Source: Pectobacterium brasiliense
GTDB lineage: Bacteria; Pseudomonadota; Gammaproteobacteria; Enterobacterales; Enterobacteriaceae
DNA length: 64,000 nucleotides
Direction of reading: 5' to 3'
Assembly (NCBI RefSeq): GCF_016950255.1
Contig: NZ_JACGFN010000001.1
Span: 1,364,001-1,428,000 of the forward strand
The notes under the pieces were generated by a model. That model saw only the letters and a list, made by a program, of their open reading frames with translations. It ran no database searches and was not told the DNA's origin. Shown here piece after piece: positions 1 through 8,520 of the stretch; within the stretch, counting starts at the first letter, position 1, and each line of letters begins with the position of its first letter. Both the position numbers and the translations under genes were made by a program.

Positions 1-949
<949 letters not shown>

Positions 950-2374
950 TCAGTGCCGGATCATGATATGACGCACGATGGTGTAATCCTCCAGACCGTA
1001 CATCGACATATCCTTGCCATAGCCGGACAGCTTCTGACCGCCGTGCGGCATTTCACTCACCAGCATGAAGTGGGTGTTCACCCAGGTACAGCCGTATTGA
1101 AGGCACGCGGCCAGACGGTGTGCCCGCCCGATATCGCGCGTCCAGACCGACGAGGCCAGCCCGTAATGCGAGGCATTCGCCCAGCCAATCACCTGCGCTT
1201 CATCGTCAAACGGCGTGATGGAGATAACAGGCCCAAACACCTCTTTCTGGACGATTTCGTCTTCCTGCTTTGCCCCCGCCAGCACCGTAGGTTGGAAGTA
1301 GAATCCCTGCCCTTTCACCCGCTCGCCGCCGGTCACTACCGTAATGTGCGGCAGCGCTTTGGCGCGTTCGACAAAGCCAATCACGCGTTCCAACTGCGGC
1401 TCGGTAATCAGTGGCCCCAGCTCGGTGGTTTCATCATGCGGATCGCCGATTTTCAGCGTCGCCACCGCTTTTCCTAATGCTTCCACAACCTTATCGTAGA
1501 TCGCACGCTGTACATACAGTCGACAGGCCGCGGTACAGTCCTGCCCCGCATTGTAAAAACCGAAACTGCGGATCCCATCCACCACCTGTTCGATATCCGC
1601 ATCATCGAAGACAATCACCGGCGCTTTGCCGCCCAGCTCCATGTGTGTGCGTTTTACGCTCGCGGCGGTATGCGACAAAATATGCGCGCCGGTGTCAATC
1701 GAACCGGTCAGCGACACCATGTTCACTTTCTCATGCCCCGTTAGCGCATCGCCGATATCCGCCCCGCGCCCGAACACGATATTCACCACACCCGCCGGCA
1801 GAATCTCCGCCAGCAGCTGTGCCAGATAGAATGTGGTCAGCGGGGTTTGCTCCGCCGGCTTCAGTACCACGCAGTTGCCCGCCGCCAGCGCCGGTGCCAG
1901 CTTCCACGATGCCATCATCAGCGGATAATTCCACGGGGCGATGGACGCCACCACACCAACCGGATCGCGTCGGATCATCGAAGTGTGCCCTTCGAGATAC
2001 TCTCCCGCTGCCGAACCGCTCAGACAGCGCGCCGCACCAGCAAAAAAGCGAAACACATCAGCAACCGCAGGCACTTCATCATTCAACGCCGCATGGTAGG
2101 GCTTACCGCAGTTCAGCGATTCAAGCTCGGCAAACGTTTCGGCGTTTTCCTCGATGGCGTCGGCAATCTGTAGCAGCAGCATCGCACGCGTTTTCGGTGT
2201 GGTTTGTCCCCAGTGTGCAAAAGCAGACTCCGCGGCCAGCACGGCTGCATCAACCTGGTGCAAATCGGCCTGCGCAATGGCGGCAATTTGCTCTCCTGTG
2301 GCAGGATTAAATACCGCTAACGCCTCGCCTTTCCCCGCGACCAGCTTGCCTTCTATGAGTAATTTATCGTGCAT
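950..2374 (-). CDS. patD: gamma-aminobutyraldehyde dehydrogenase PatD
   Basis: NAD-dependent aldehyde dehydrogenase converting 4-aminobutanal to 4-aminobutyrate, the second step of putrescine breakdown. The 474 residues equal the length of E. coli PatD (YdcW). The ALDH landmarks are in place: Asn149 in APWNY, general base Glu246 in MELGGK, nucleophile Cys280 in NAGQDC, and EVFGPV near residue 390. AGGA lies 6 bases before the ATG. patA follows on the same strand after about 330 bases, so the two consecutive enzymes sit side by side, unlike in E. coli where ydcW and ygjG are unlinked. A long open frame on the opposite strand (1411-2310) is a shadow of this gene. Confidence 0.95.
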   Translation of the reverse strand: MHDKLLIEGKLVAGKGEALAVFNPATGEQIAAIAQADLHQVDAAVLAAESAFAHWGQTTPKTRAMLLLQIADAIEENAETFAELESLNCGKPYHAALNDEVPAVADVFRFFAGAARCLSGSAAGEYLEGHTSMIRRDPVGVVASIAPWNYPLMMASWKLAPALAAGNCVVLKPAEQTPLTTFYLAQLLAEILPAGVVNIVFGRGADIGDALTGHEKVNMVSLTGSIDTGAHILSHTAASVKRTHMELGGKAPVIVFDDADIEQVVDGIRSFGFYNAGQDCTAACRLYVQRAIYDKVVEALGKAVATLKIGDPHDETTELGPLITEPQLERVIGFVERAKALPHITVVTGGERVKGQGFYFQPTVLAGAKQEDEIVQKEVFGPVISITPFDDEAQVIGWANASHYGLASSVWTRDIGRAHRLAACLQYGCTWVNTHFMLVSEMPHGGQKLSGYGKDMSMYGLEDYTIVRHIMIRH

Positions 2375-2494
2375 ACATTTTCCTTACAGAGAGAAAACCA
2401 TCTTGTTTTTCATCACTATCTGCAAAATGTCTGTGCAAAAAACCTGCCACGTTGCGTTTACCTGTCGCTACGTTCTGCAACCTGCGGCATTACA

Positions 2495-2665
2495 CTAGGG
2501 CGCGTTGCCCGACCCTTTCTGCGTCTGCGTGGCGGCCTGTCTGGCTTCCTCCGCCAGCGCTTCAATCTCTTCTTCCGTCAACTGATCTGATGCTTCATGC
2601 ACCTTTGCCAGCCCTTCGCTAACCGTCACTTCTTTAGGATCCTGCTCTGAGTCCTTCGTGGTCAT
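2495..2665 (-). CDS. small acidic hypothetical protein (56 aa)
   Basis: Not recognised. It starts MTTKDSEQDPKE and is rich in Glu, Gln and Ala, with a probable amphipathic helix in its second half; no signal peptide or membrane segment. I chose the ATG at 2665 because AGGAGA stands 6 bases upstream; the frame remains open for 22 more codons upstream but without such a site. It lies upstream of patD on the same strand with about 120 bases between them, and diverges from hasI. A soluble small helical protein is all that can be said. Confidence 0.6.
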   Translation of the reverse strand: MTTKDSEQDPKEVTVSEGLAKVHEASDQLTEEEIEALAEEARQAATQTQKGSGNAP

Positions 2666-2771
2666 CTCGTCTCTCCTGATTAAATAATAAGCCAGCAAAG
2701 ATAAGTGTAGTCGATGACGAGAATCCGCCAATCTGAAGAAGATTTAACTCTGCTTTTCGGTTCGGCATATG

Positions 2772-2786
2772 TGATAATAATTATCA
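2772..2786. promoter_or_regulatory. Fur box upstream of hasI
   Basis: TGATAATAATTATCA is a perfect 7-1-7 palindrome that fits the Fur consensus. It lies about 175 bases before the hasI start, in the region divergent from the small acidic gene. Iron repression of the sigma factor would make the whole has system iron-responsive, as is known for Serratia hasI. Confidence 0.8.
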
Positions 2787-2834
2787 ATTACACATATTTA
2801 TTATTCAGGGCCTTACCCGTCGGCGTCAACGGAC

Positions 2835-2890
2835 AGTGCATTGTTATGGATAGTGCATTGTTATGGATAGTGCCGTGCATTGCTATGGAT
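2835..2890. repeat. 17-bp tandem repeats in the hasI leader
   Basis: AGTGCATTGTTATGGAT occurs twice back to back (2835-2851, 2852-2868). A third copy with one change follows after a 6-base AGTGCC spacer (2875-2890). It lies between the Fur box and the hasI start. No known element was recognised. Confidence 0.85.
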
Positions 2891-2961
2891 AGCGCTGTGA
2901 CAAGGGAAAGGGGTTCTGTTGCCGCAGAGTCGGCGGGAAGGTCACCTGACGGGACGTTGGC

Positions 2962-3471
2962 ATGTCAGAGTCTGAACTCAGAATGCTGTTCAACCACTAT
3001 GCAGAACGGTTGGAACGCTATCTCAATCATAAACTGCGCGACCCTCAGGCAGCAGCCGATCTGGTGCAAGAGAGTTTTTTACGGTTGGCACAACGACTGG
3101 AACAGCAAGATGATGTAGACGACAAGAAGGCGTATCTTTATAAGACAGCAAATAATTTGCTGCTTGATCATGTTCGCCACCAGCAACGCTGGCAGATGGC
3201 GACGTCCGTTGACGACGCGGAGGCGACGCTGGAATACCTGCCGGATGCTGCGCCTCAGCTCGATCAAACGGCCATCGCCCAGCAGGAACTGGAGCGTCTG
3301 GCAAACGTACTGGCGACGCTGCCTGAACGCACGCAGCTGATATTTCATCTGCACCGGTTTGAACACATGACGCAGGCGCAAATTGCTCAACAGTTGGAGA
3401 TTTCCCTCAGCACCGTTGAGAAGCATCTTGCCATGACGCTGCACGCGATGATGACGATCCGCGCCTCGTGA
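2962..3471 (+). CDS. hasI: ECF sigma factor HasI (FecI family)
   Basis: Sigma-70 ECF factor of 169 residues that should direct RNA polymerase to the has promoters once haem-loaded haemophore is sensed by HasR. Region 2 covers about residues 5-75 (AAADLVQESFLRLAQRLE) and region 4 about 105-160, with the helix-turn-helix around EHMTQAQIAQQLEISLSTVEKH. hasS, hasR and hasA follow, the order of the Serratia has locus; that context gives the name, as FecI-type factors alone look alike. The start lacks a strong ribosome site. It is probably Fur-repressed through the palindrome at 2772-2786. Confidence 0.88.
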   Translation: MSESELRMLFNHYAERLERYLNHKLRDPQAAADLVQESFLRLAQRLEQQDDVDDKKAYLYKTANNLLLDHVRHQQRWQMATSVDDAEATLEYLPDAAPQLDQTAIAQQELERLANVLATLPERTQLIFHLHRFEHMTQAQIAQQLEISLSTVEKHLAMTLHAMMTIRAS

Positions 3472-3505
3472 AATGCGTCGCCCATCGTGAAATAATCACA
3501 AATTA

Positions 3506-3543
3506 TTTACGGGTTTATTGCCGTCAGACGTCTACCTATTTAG
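3506..3543 (+). promoter_or_regulatory. probable HasI-dependent promoter of hasS
   Basis: TTTACGGGTT (3506-3515), 13 bases, CGTCT (3529-3533), then TATTTAG (3537-3543). The same three blocks with the same spacing occur upstream of hasR at 4643-4680. CGTC-type -10 elements are typical of ECF promoters. In Serratia, hasS is known to be HasI-dependent. Confidence 0.72.
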
Positions 3544-3570
3544 AGACCCTACACACTCCAGGCCTACAAC

Positions 3571-4524
3571 ATGAACGATTATCCCCCTGAAATCCAACAG
3601 CAGGCAGCACGCTGGGCCATACGTTTGGCCGAAGCGCCGCTGGACGATGAACAGGAACTGACATTCCAACACTGGCTGGAACAGGATCCGCGCCACCGCC
3701 ACGCGTTGGAACAGGCAGGGATGCTCTGGCATGGGCTTGGGTCGCTCAGTGCCGAGCAACAGCAGGTGTTGCAGCCACAACCGCCAGCCACCTTTCTCAT
3801 CAGGCGCGTTAACCGTGCAACACAGTGGAAAATCGCCGCCTTGCTGCTACTGGGTTTCAGTCTCGGCGCGACGTGGGTTTCCGACGGCATCCTCATGCTA
3901 CGTTCGGATTATCATGCGGCACATCAGGTCAAACACGTTACGCTGCCGGACGGCAGTGAGGTCGATATGGATGCGGGCAGCGCCATTTCGCTCGCCTATA
4001 CCCCACAAGAGCGGCGCATCACGCTGCTGCAAGGTTCCGCCTGGTTCACCGTCGCCCCAACAACCGCACAGGAAAAACGCCCTTTCCTGGTGGATGCCGC
4101 CTCAGGCACCACACAGGCGCTGGGCACGCAGTTCATCGTGCAGAATTCATCACAGACCACGACCGTCGGCGTGGTGGAACACAGCGTGCAGGTCACGGCA
4201 AACGGGCAAACGCTGCGGCTTGATGAACAACAGGCGGCACGTTATACCGAGCAAGGGATGACTCGCCTCCCCGGCTGGAATAGCCGCGAGCGCGGCGACT
4301 GGCGGCGCGGCCTGCTGATTTTCGATCAACAGCCGTTGGCAGTCGTCATCGCACGTATCAATCAGTATCGATCGGGTACGATCGTTATCCCTACATCAGC
4401 CCTGCGCCAGCGTCAGGTCAGCGGCATCTTTTCGCTGAACGAGCTGGATGGCGCATTGCAAACCATCACCACCGAGCTGGGTGCCAAAACCGTTTCATTC
4501 CCCGGCGTCACGGTTCTGTACTGA
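3571..4524 (+). CDS. hasS: anti-sigma regulator HasS (FecR family)
   Basis: Inner-membrane regulator of 317 residues that holds HasI inactive and relays the signal from HasR. Residues 1-60 form the cytoplasmic FecR N-terminal domain (PPEIQQQAARWAIRLAEAPL and a Trp-rich helix). One membrane span covers about 87-104. The periplasmic FecR domain (about 115-215, with VDMDAGSAISLAY and LGTQFIV) is followed by an STN-like tail (about 250-317) that should contact the receptor's signalling domain. It is separated from hasI by about 100 bases that carry a putative HasI promoter, so its expression should respond to HasI separately from hasI. Confidence 0.88.
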   Translation: MNDYPPEIQQQAARWAIRLAEAPLDDEQELTFQHWLEQDPRHRHALEQAGMLWHGLGSLSAEQQQVLQPQPPATFLIRRVNRATQWKIAALLLLGFSLGATWVSDGILMLRSDYHAAHQVKHVTLPDGSEVDMDAGSAISLAYTPQERRITLLQGSAWFTVAPTTAQEKRPFLVDAASGTTQALGTQFIVQNSSQTTTVGVVEHSVQVTANGQTLRLDEQQAARYTEQGMTRLPGWNSRERGDWRRGLLIFDQQPLAVVIARINQYRSGTIVIPTSALRQRQVSGIFSLNELDGALQTITTELGAKTVSFPGVTVLY

Positions 4525-4642
4525 TCCTTTCTCCCACCAGTCTTCCCCACTCCTGTCATGCTGCTCAGGAGTGGTCATCACACATGAATTCCCTTTACGT
4601 TCACAAGGCCGCAACACGCCGGAGAAAAAATTTAAATATTTT

Positions 4643-4680
4643 TTTACGGGTTCTGTCATCTCAGCCGTCTTCATATTTAG
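4643..4680 (+). promoter_or_regulatory. probable HasI-dependent promoter of hasR
   Basis: TTTACGGGTT (4643-4652), 13 bases, CGTCT (4666-4670), TATTTAG (4674-4680): the same blocks and spacing as before hasS. It lies about 100 bases before hasR and directly upstream of a Fur-like site. Confidence 0.75.
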
Positions 4681-4685
4681 GTAAT

Positions 4686-4710
4686 GATTTTTATTATCAT
4701 TTTCATTAAG
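4686..4710. promoter_or_regulatory. Fur-like site before hasR
   Basis: Consecutive hexamers ATTATC, ATTTTC and ATTAAG, preceded by GATTTTT, resemble Fur hexamer arrays in the reverse orientation. The site sits just after the putative HasI promoter, where bound Fur would block transcription. Confidence 0.55.
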
Positions 4711-4783
4711 AAAAAGAGGGTTAATTATCCCTTTGTTTATTAATGCTTATTGATGATTTAACCGATGGCAGACCAGGCGAAAA

Positions 4784-7483
4784 ATGTTTAAAAGAACACA
4801 ACAGCAAGACAGCCGCTTGTTACAACGTAATCCACTTTCTCTTGCCGTCGGCATCGCACTGTCGTTGTCTGGCTCGCTCCAGTATGCGCAAGCAGAAACG
4901 CAGGCCGCCAGCGTTCAGGAAGCGGCTCGCCAGAGCTCCGCCTTTTCCATCGGCGCGCAGCCGTTGAGCAGCGCGTTGCTGCGTTTCGCCGAACAGGCGG
5001 GGCTACAGGTCTTTTTTGCCGACGTTAAACTGGAAAATATGCAGGCCGCTGCGCTTCAAGGGCGCTTCACGCCAGAACAGGGTCTGCGCAATCTGATCGG
5101 CACTAACCCAGTCGATTTCCAGATCGGCAGCAATGGCGTCATTACCTTGCGCCCTCGTTCAGTCAACGTCGATACGGCAAAAATAGACGACGTGATGACG
5201 GTTCGCGCTTTTACCGTCGCCAATCCCGGCGACTGGATCTACGAACAGCCGCGCGCGATTAGCGTTATTTCACGCGAGCAGATGGATAACCGCCCTTCCC
5301 GCCACGCCGCCGATCTGCTGGAGCAGTCCGCTGGCGTTTACTCCAGCGTCAGCCAGCAGGATCCTTCGCTGTCGGTCAACATTCGCGGCATACAGGACTA
5401 TGGTCGCGTCAATATGAATATTGATGGTATGCGGCAGAACTTCCAGAAAAGTGGTCACGGGCAGCGTAACGGCCAGATGTATATTGATTCCGAGCTGCTC
5501 TCCGGTGCCACGATTGAGAAAGGTGCCACGAGCGGTATGGGGGGTTCTGGCGCATTTGGTGGTATTGCAACATTTAATACCGTTAGCGCTCACGACTTTC
5601 TGGTGCCGGGTAAAGAGCTGGGTGGAAAACTGCACGCCAGCACCGGTGACAACGGCACGCATTTTATCGGCAGCGGCGTGCTCGCACTGGGTAACGAAAG
5701 TGGCGATATTCTGGTCGGTGCCAGCGAACGCCATTTAGGTGATTATTGGCCGGGAAATAAAGGAAAAATCGGCGATATTCGCACTGCATCGGGAAGCGAA
5801 GAAAACACACTTCGCGCCAGTGACTCACTCAAACATGGCAAAGTGACTGACTCAGGCCACACGATGCACTCCCGGCTAGCTAAAGTAGGCTGGAATCTTC
5901 CCGCCAACCAACGTATCCAATTCAGCTATTTGCAGACTCAGACAGACACGCCCAATCCCAGTATGTTAACGAACACTACGTTTCCGGAATTGGGCTGGAA
6001 AAAAAGTGGGTTTAGTAAAATCATGTCACGTAGCAGTGCACTGGATTACCACCTGAATCCTGACGATCGCGATTGGCTCGATTTTAGCGCCAAGCTCTAC
6101 TATGTCGACACCACAGATAAATCAGATACCTATAGTACCAGCAGCGTTATCAATAATAGTTATTGGACGCGCAGCCGGATGCGAACTTACGGCGTGCAGG
6201 CACAGAATACCTCGAGCTTCAGTTTACCAGCTCAGCATGCCCTAAGCGCCAACTATGGTATAGACGTTTTCTACGATAAGGCCAACAGTGAGTCCACTCG
6301 CGATTCTATGACGGGCGTCACGCCGGATGGCAACCGTTCCCTGGCCAGTCTGTTTGCTAATCTGACCTACGGCTATGATGATTTCCTGACATTAGAAGGT
6401 GGCATGCGTTATGACCGCTATCGCCTCCGTGGCACCACGGGAATGGAGATCTCCGAATTCCCATATACGGTGGATAGCCCCTGCACGGCAAATCGCCTAA
6501 CCCTCTGCCCGAATGTTAGGAGCACTCACCTATGGAAAATAGATAGCGAAGCCGGAAAGCTTTCTCCCACCGCTGCAATTGCCATTAAACCGGGGATAGA
6601 CTGGCTGGAGTTATTTAGCAATTATGGCAAATCATGGCGCCCACCCGCCATCACGGAAACCTTGACCAGCGGCAGTGCGCACTCCTCATCAACGCAATAT
6701 CCCAATCCTTATCTGGCACCGGAACGGTCAACCGCGTGGGAAACCGGTTTCAACATTAAGGCCAGCGAGCTGTTTACAGAATCCGATCGTCTAGTTGCCA
6801 AAGTCGCGTATTTCGACACCAAGATAAGCAACTACATCAATATGGAAATCGGGCGAATTAAACCAGGTGTCTACACTGGCGTAGGCTCCGGTAATGCTGC
6901 CTATGTTAATAACCTGGCAAAAACCCGTTTTCGCGGCATTGAATATCAATTGAACTATGACATGGGTCGATTTTATGCCGACCTGACCTACACCCGGATG
7001 ATTGGTAAAAATGACTTTTGCTCGAATCCGGCCTGGCTTGGTGGCGCCGTCATTCGTGAAGGGGGGCGAAATAATTACTACGCTACGCCCTATGATGAAG
7101 TGAACAATTACGAGCAGTGTAACTACGGCACCGTTTTTAGCTCATCGTCCTATATGCCGAGCGATCGGGGAAGCCTCACGATTGGCACCAGAGCGTTTGA
7201 TCGTAAATTAGATGTTGGCACGGTGATTCGCTACAACCGAGGCTATCAGGATCGCTCGGCGGTAAATCGGGCAGGAGGCACTGGTAACTTCTACGTCGCT
7301 GACTGGCCTAAATATACCCTATTCGATCTCTACGCCAGTTATAAGCTCACAGATAATTTAAAAGTCAGCGGGGCAATAGAAAACGTCACAAATCGTGCGT
7401 ACCTCGTTAGCTATGGCGATTCGATTTCATACACGCTTGGGAGAGGAAGAACCATTCAGGGCGGAATCGAATATCGCTTTTAA
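4784..7483 (+). CDS. hasR: TonB-dependent haemophore receptor HasR
   Basis: Outer-membrane receptor of 899 residues that binds haem-loaded HasA, imports haem with TonB energy and starts signalling to HasS. After a long N-terminal signal sequence (AQA near 36) comes the STN signalling domain (about 54-123), which marks a transducing receptor. A TonB-box-like segment near DDVMTVRAF (about 134) precedes the plug (about 150-270, with SVNIRGIQDYGRVNMNIDG). The rest is a beta-barrel ending in GGIEYRF with the usual terminal Phe. hasA lies 120 bases downstream. The receptor/haemophore pair makes HasR more likely than a siderophore receptor. Confidence 0.93.
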   Translation: MFKRTQQQDSRLLQRNPLSLAVGIALSLSGSLQYAQAETQAASVQEAARQSSAFSIGAQPLSSALLRFAEQAGLQVFFADVKLENMQAAALQGRFTPEQGLRNLIGTNPVDFQIGSNGVITLRPRSVNVDTAKIDDVMTVRAFTVANPGDWIYEQPRAISVISREQMDNRPSRHAADLLEQSAGVYSSVSQQDPSLSVNIRGIQDYGRVNMNIDGMRQNFQKSGHGQRNGQMYIDSELLSGATIEKGATSGMGGSGAFGGIATFNTVSAHDFLVPGKELGGKLHASTGDNGTHFIGSGVLALGNESGDILVGASERHLGDYWPGNKGKIGDIRTASGSEENTLRASDSLKHGKVTDSGHTMHSRLAKVGWNLPANQRIQFSYLQTQTDTPNPSMLTNTTFPELGWKKSGFSKIMSRSSALDYHLNPDDRDWLDFSAKLYYVDTTDKSDTYSTSSVINNSYWTRSRMRTYGVQAQNTSSFSLPAQHALSANYGIDVFYDKANSESTRDSMTGVTPDGNRSLASLFANLTYGYDDFLTLEGGMRYDRYRLRGTTGMEISEFPYTVDSPCTANRLTLCPNVRSTHLWKIDSEAGKLSPTAAIAIKPGIDWLELFSNYGKSWRPPAITETLTSGSAHSSSTQYPNPYLAPERSTAWETGFNIKASELFTESDRLVAKVAYFDTKISNYINMEIGRIKPGVYTGVGSGNAAYVNNLAKTRFRGIEYQLNYDMGRFYADLTYTRMIGKNDFCSNPAWLGGAVIREGGRNNYYATPYDEVNNYEQCNYGTVFSSSSYMPSDRGSLTIGTRAFDRKLDVGTVIRYNRGYQDRSAVNRAGGTGNFYVADWPKYTLFDLYASYKLTDNLKVSGAIENVTNRAYLVSYGDSISYTLGRGRTIQGGIEYRF

Positions 7484-7516
7484 GCATTCTTCGCAGGAAC
7501 TGCCTGCGTGTGAATC

Positions 7517-7569
7517 AACCGCACATCATCGTTATATGCGGTTTGTCAGAGGAGGTACAAAACGCCTCC
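7517..7569 (+). other. two small hairpins between hasR and hasA
   Basis: AACCGCA (7517-7523) pairs with TGCGGTT (7537-7543), and GGAGG (7551-7555) with CCTCC (7565-7569). No U-run follows, so these are better read as mRNA structures upstream of the highly expressed haemophore gene than as terminators. Confidence 0.45.
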
Positions 7570-7603
7570 GTTCATTAGATAGAGTATTAATGAGGAATAA
7601 AAC

Positions 7604-8191
7604 ATGAGTTTAAGTATTCAGTATGACACCGAGTTTTCTAGTTATTCTATCTCCCAGTATCTGACTGAGTGGTCCTCTTTATTCGGCGATGCGAACCACA
7701 CCAATGGTAACGTCACCGATAGCAACTCCGGAGGTTTCTACGGCGGAACATCTTGGAATAACGGGACACAATATGCACTCACCAGCCCGAATAATGAGAC
7801 CTCAGCTTTCGTTGCCGAAGGCGATCTGACATATCAATTCTCTAACCACGTTCTGTACGGGCAATTGGATTCACTGGCCTTTGGCGACGGTTTGAGCGGC
7901 GGAACTAGCACCGAATACGCTATTCAAGAACCTCAGGTTACCTTTAGCGGTCTGGATCTCTCCAGCATCGTGGATAGTGGCCGTGAGGGCGTGGTGCACG
8001 AGGTGATTTACGGCCTGATGAGTGGTCAGGTTCAGCCGCTGCTGACTGCACTGACGAATGCGGGTATCGATATTAACGCCAGCCTGGATAGCCTGAGCTT
8101 CGCCACGGCGACCTCCGATGCGGCACTCTCTGCCGATACCGTGGTTGACGTCGTTGGCGTCGCAGAAACGGCCGATCTGCTGGCGGCATAA
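7604..8191 (+). CDS. hasA: secreted haemophore HasA
   Basis: Extracellular haem-binding protein of 195 residues that takes haem from host or plant haemoproteins and hands it to HasR. It has no N-terminal signal peptide and ends TADLLAA, the kind of C-terminal signal used by HasDE. NHTNGNVTD gives His32, a haem ligand in Serratia HasA; DLTYQF gives Tyr77 and SNHVLYG gives His82, matching the Tyr75/His83 pair of Serratia with a shorter loop between them. GVVHEVIYGLMSG is also typical. GAGG stands 8 bases before the ATG. It follows hasR and precedes its own secretion genes. Confidence 0.95.
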   Translation: MSLSIQYDTEFSSYSISQYLTEWSSLFGDANHTNGNVTDSNSGGFYGGTSWNNGTQYALTSPNNETSAFVAEGDLTYQFSNHVLYGQLDSLAFGDGLSGGTSTEYAIQEPQVTFSGLDLSSIVDSGREGVVHEVIYGLMSGQVQPLLTALTNAGIDINASLDSLSFATATSDAALSADTVVDVVGVAETADLLAA

Positions 8192-8193
8192 GA

Positions 8194-8225
8194 AAACGGC
8201 TAAAAGATGACGCTTTTAGCCGTTT
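8194..8225 (+). terminator. strong hairpin after hasA (attenuator or processing site)
   Basis: A perfect 13-bp stem (8194-8206 with 8213-8225, loop ATGACG) starts three bases after the hasA stop. No U-run follows, so partial termination or 3' end protection is likelier than full termination. This fits high hasA and lower hasDEF expression. Confidence 0.65.
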
Positions 8226-8256
8226 GAGTAAACACCGTCGCGGTACGGAGAGAGTA

Positions 8257-8381
8257 TATACCCTAAATAATTCGAGTTGCATGCAGGCGGCAACCGCACG
8301 AATCCCCAGGAGCTTACATCAGTAAGTGACTGGGGTAAGTAAGGGAAGCCAACACACATGCGGCTTGAAGTATGACGGGTA
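8257..8381. repeat. ERIC element 1 (between hasA and hasD)
   Basis: 125 bp beginning TATACCCTAAATAATTCGAG and ending CTTGAAGTATGACGGGTA, with the conserved core AGTAAGTGACTGGGGT. Matches the enterobacterial intergenic repeat consensus. It lies within the has operon and is probably transcribed. Confidence 0.93.
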
Positions 8382-8520
8382 AAGAACCGCGGCGGTCTAG
8401 TGAGTGTAATAACCGTTGGCAAACCGCGTCAATAGCGGTACGGCTAACCACTTTCCCTCTTCCACCTTGTGGGGATACCACGATGGAACGATGGCGACTT
8501 TATTGAAGAAGGAACATCCC

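Noticed and set aside
1411..2310. 299-codon plus-strand frame opposite patD
   Set aside because: Arg/Pro/Ser-rich shadow of a well-supported gene with no ribosome site.
2835..2890. CRISPR-like array
   Set aside because: Only three short copies with almost no spacers, and no cas genes anywhere in the window.
2714..3118. 134-codon frame covering the hasI leader
   Set aside because: Passes through the tandem repeats and overlaps hasI in another frame; not protein-like.
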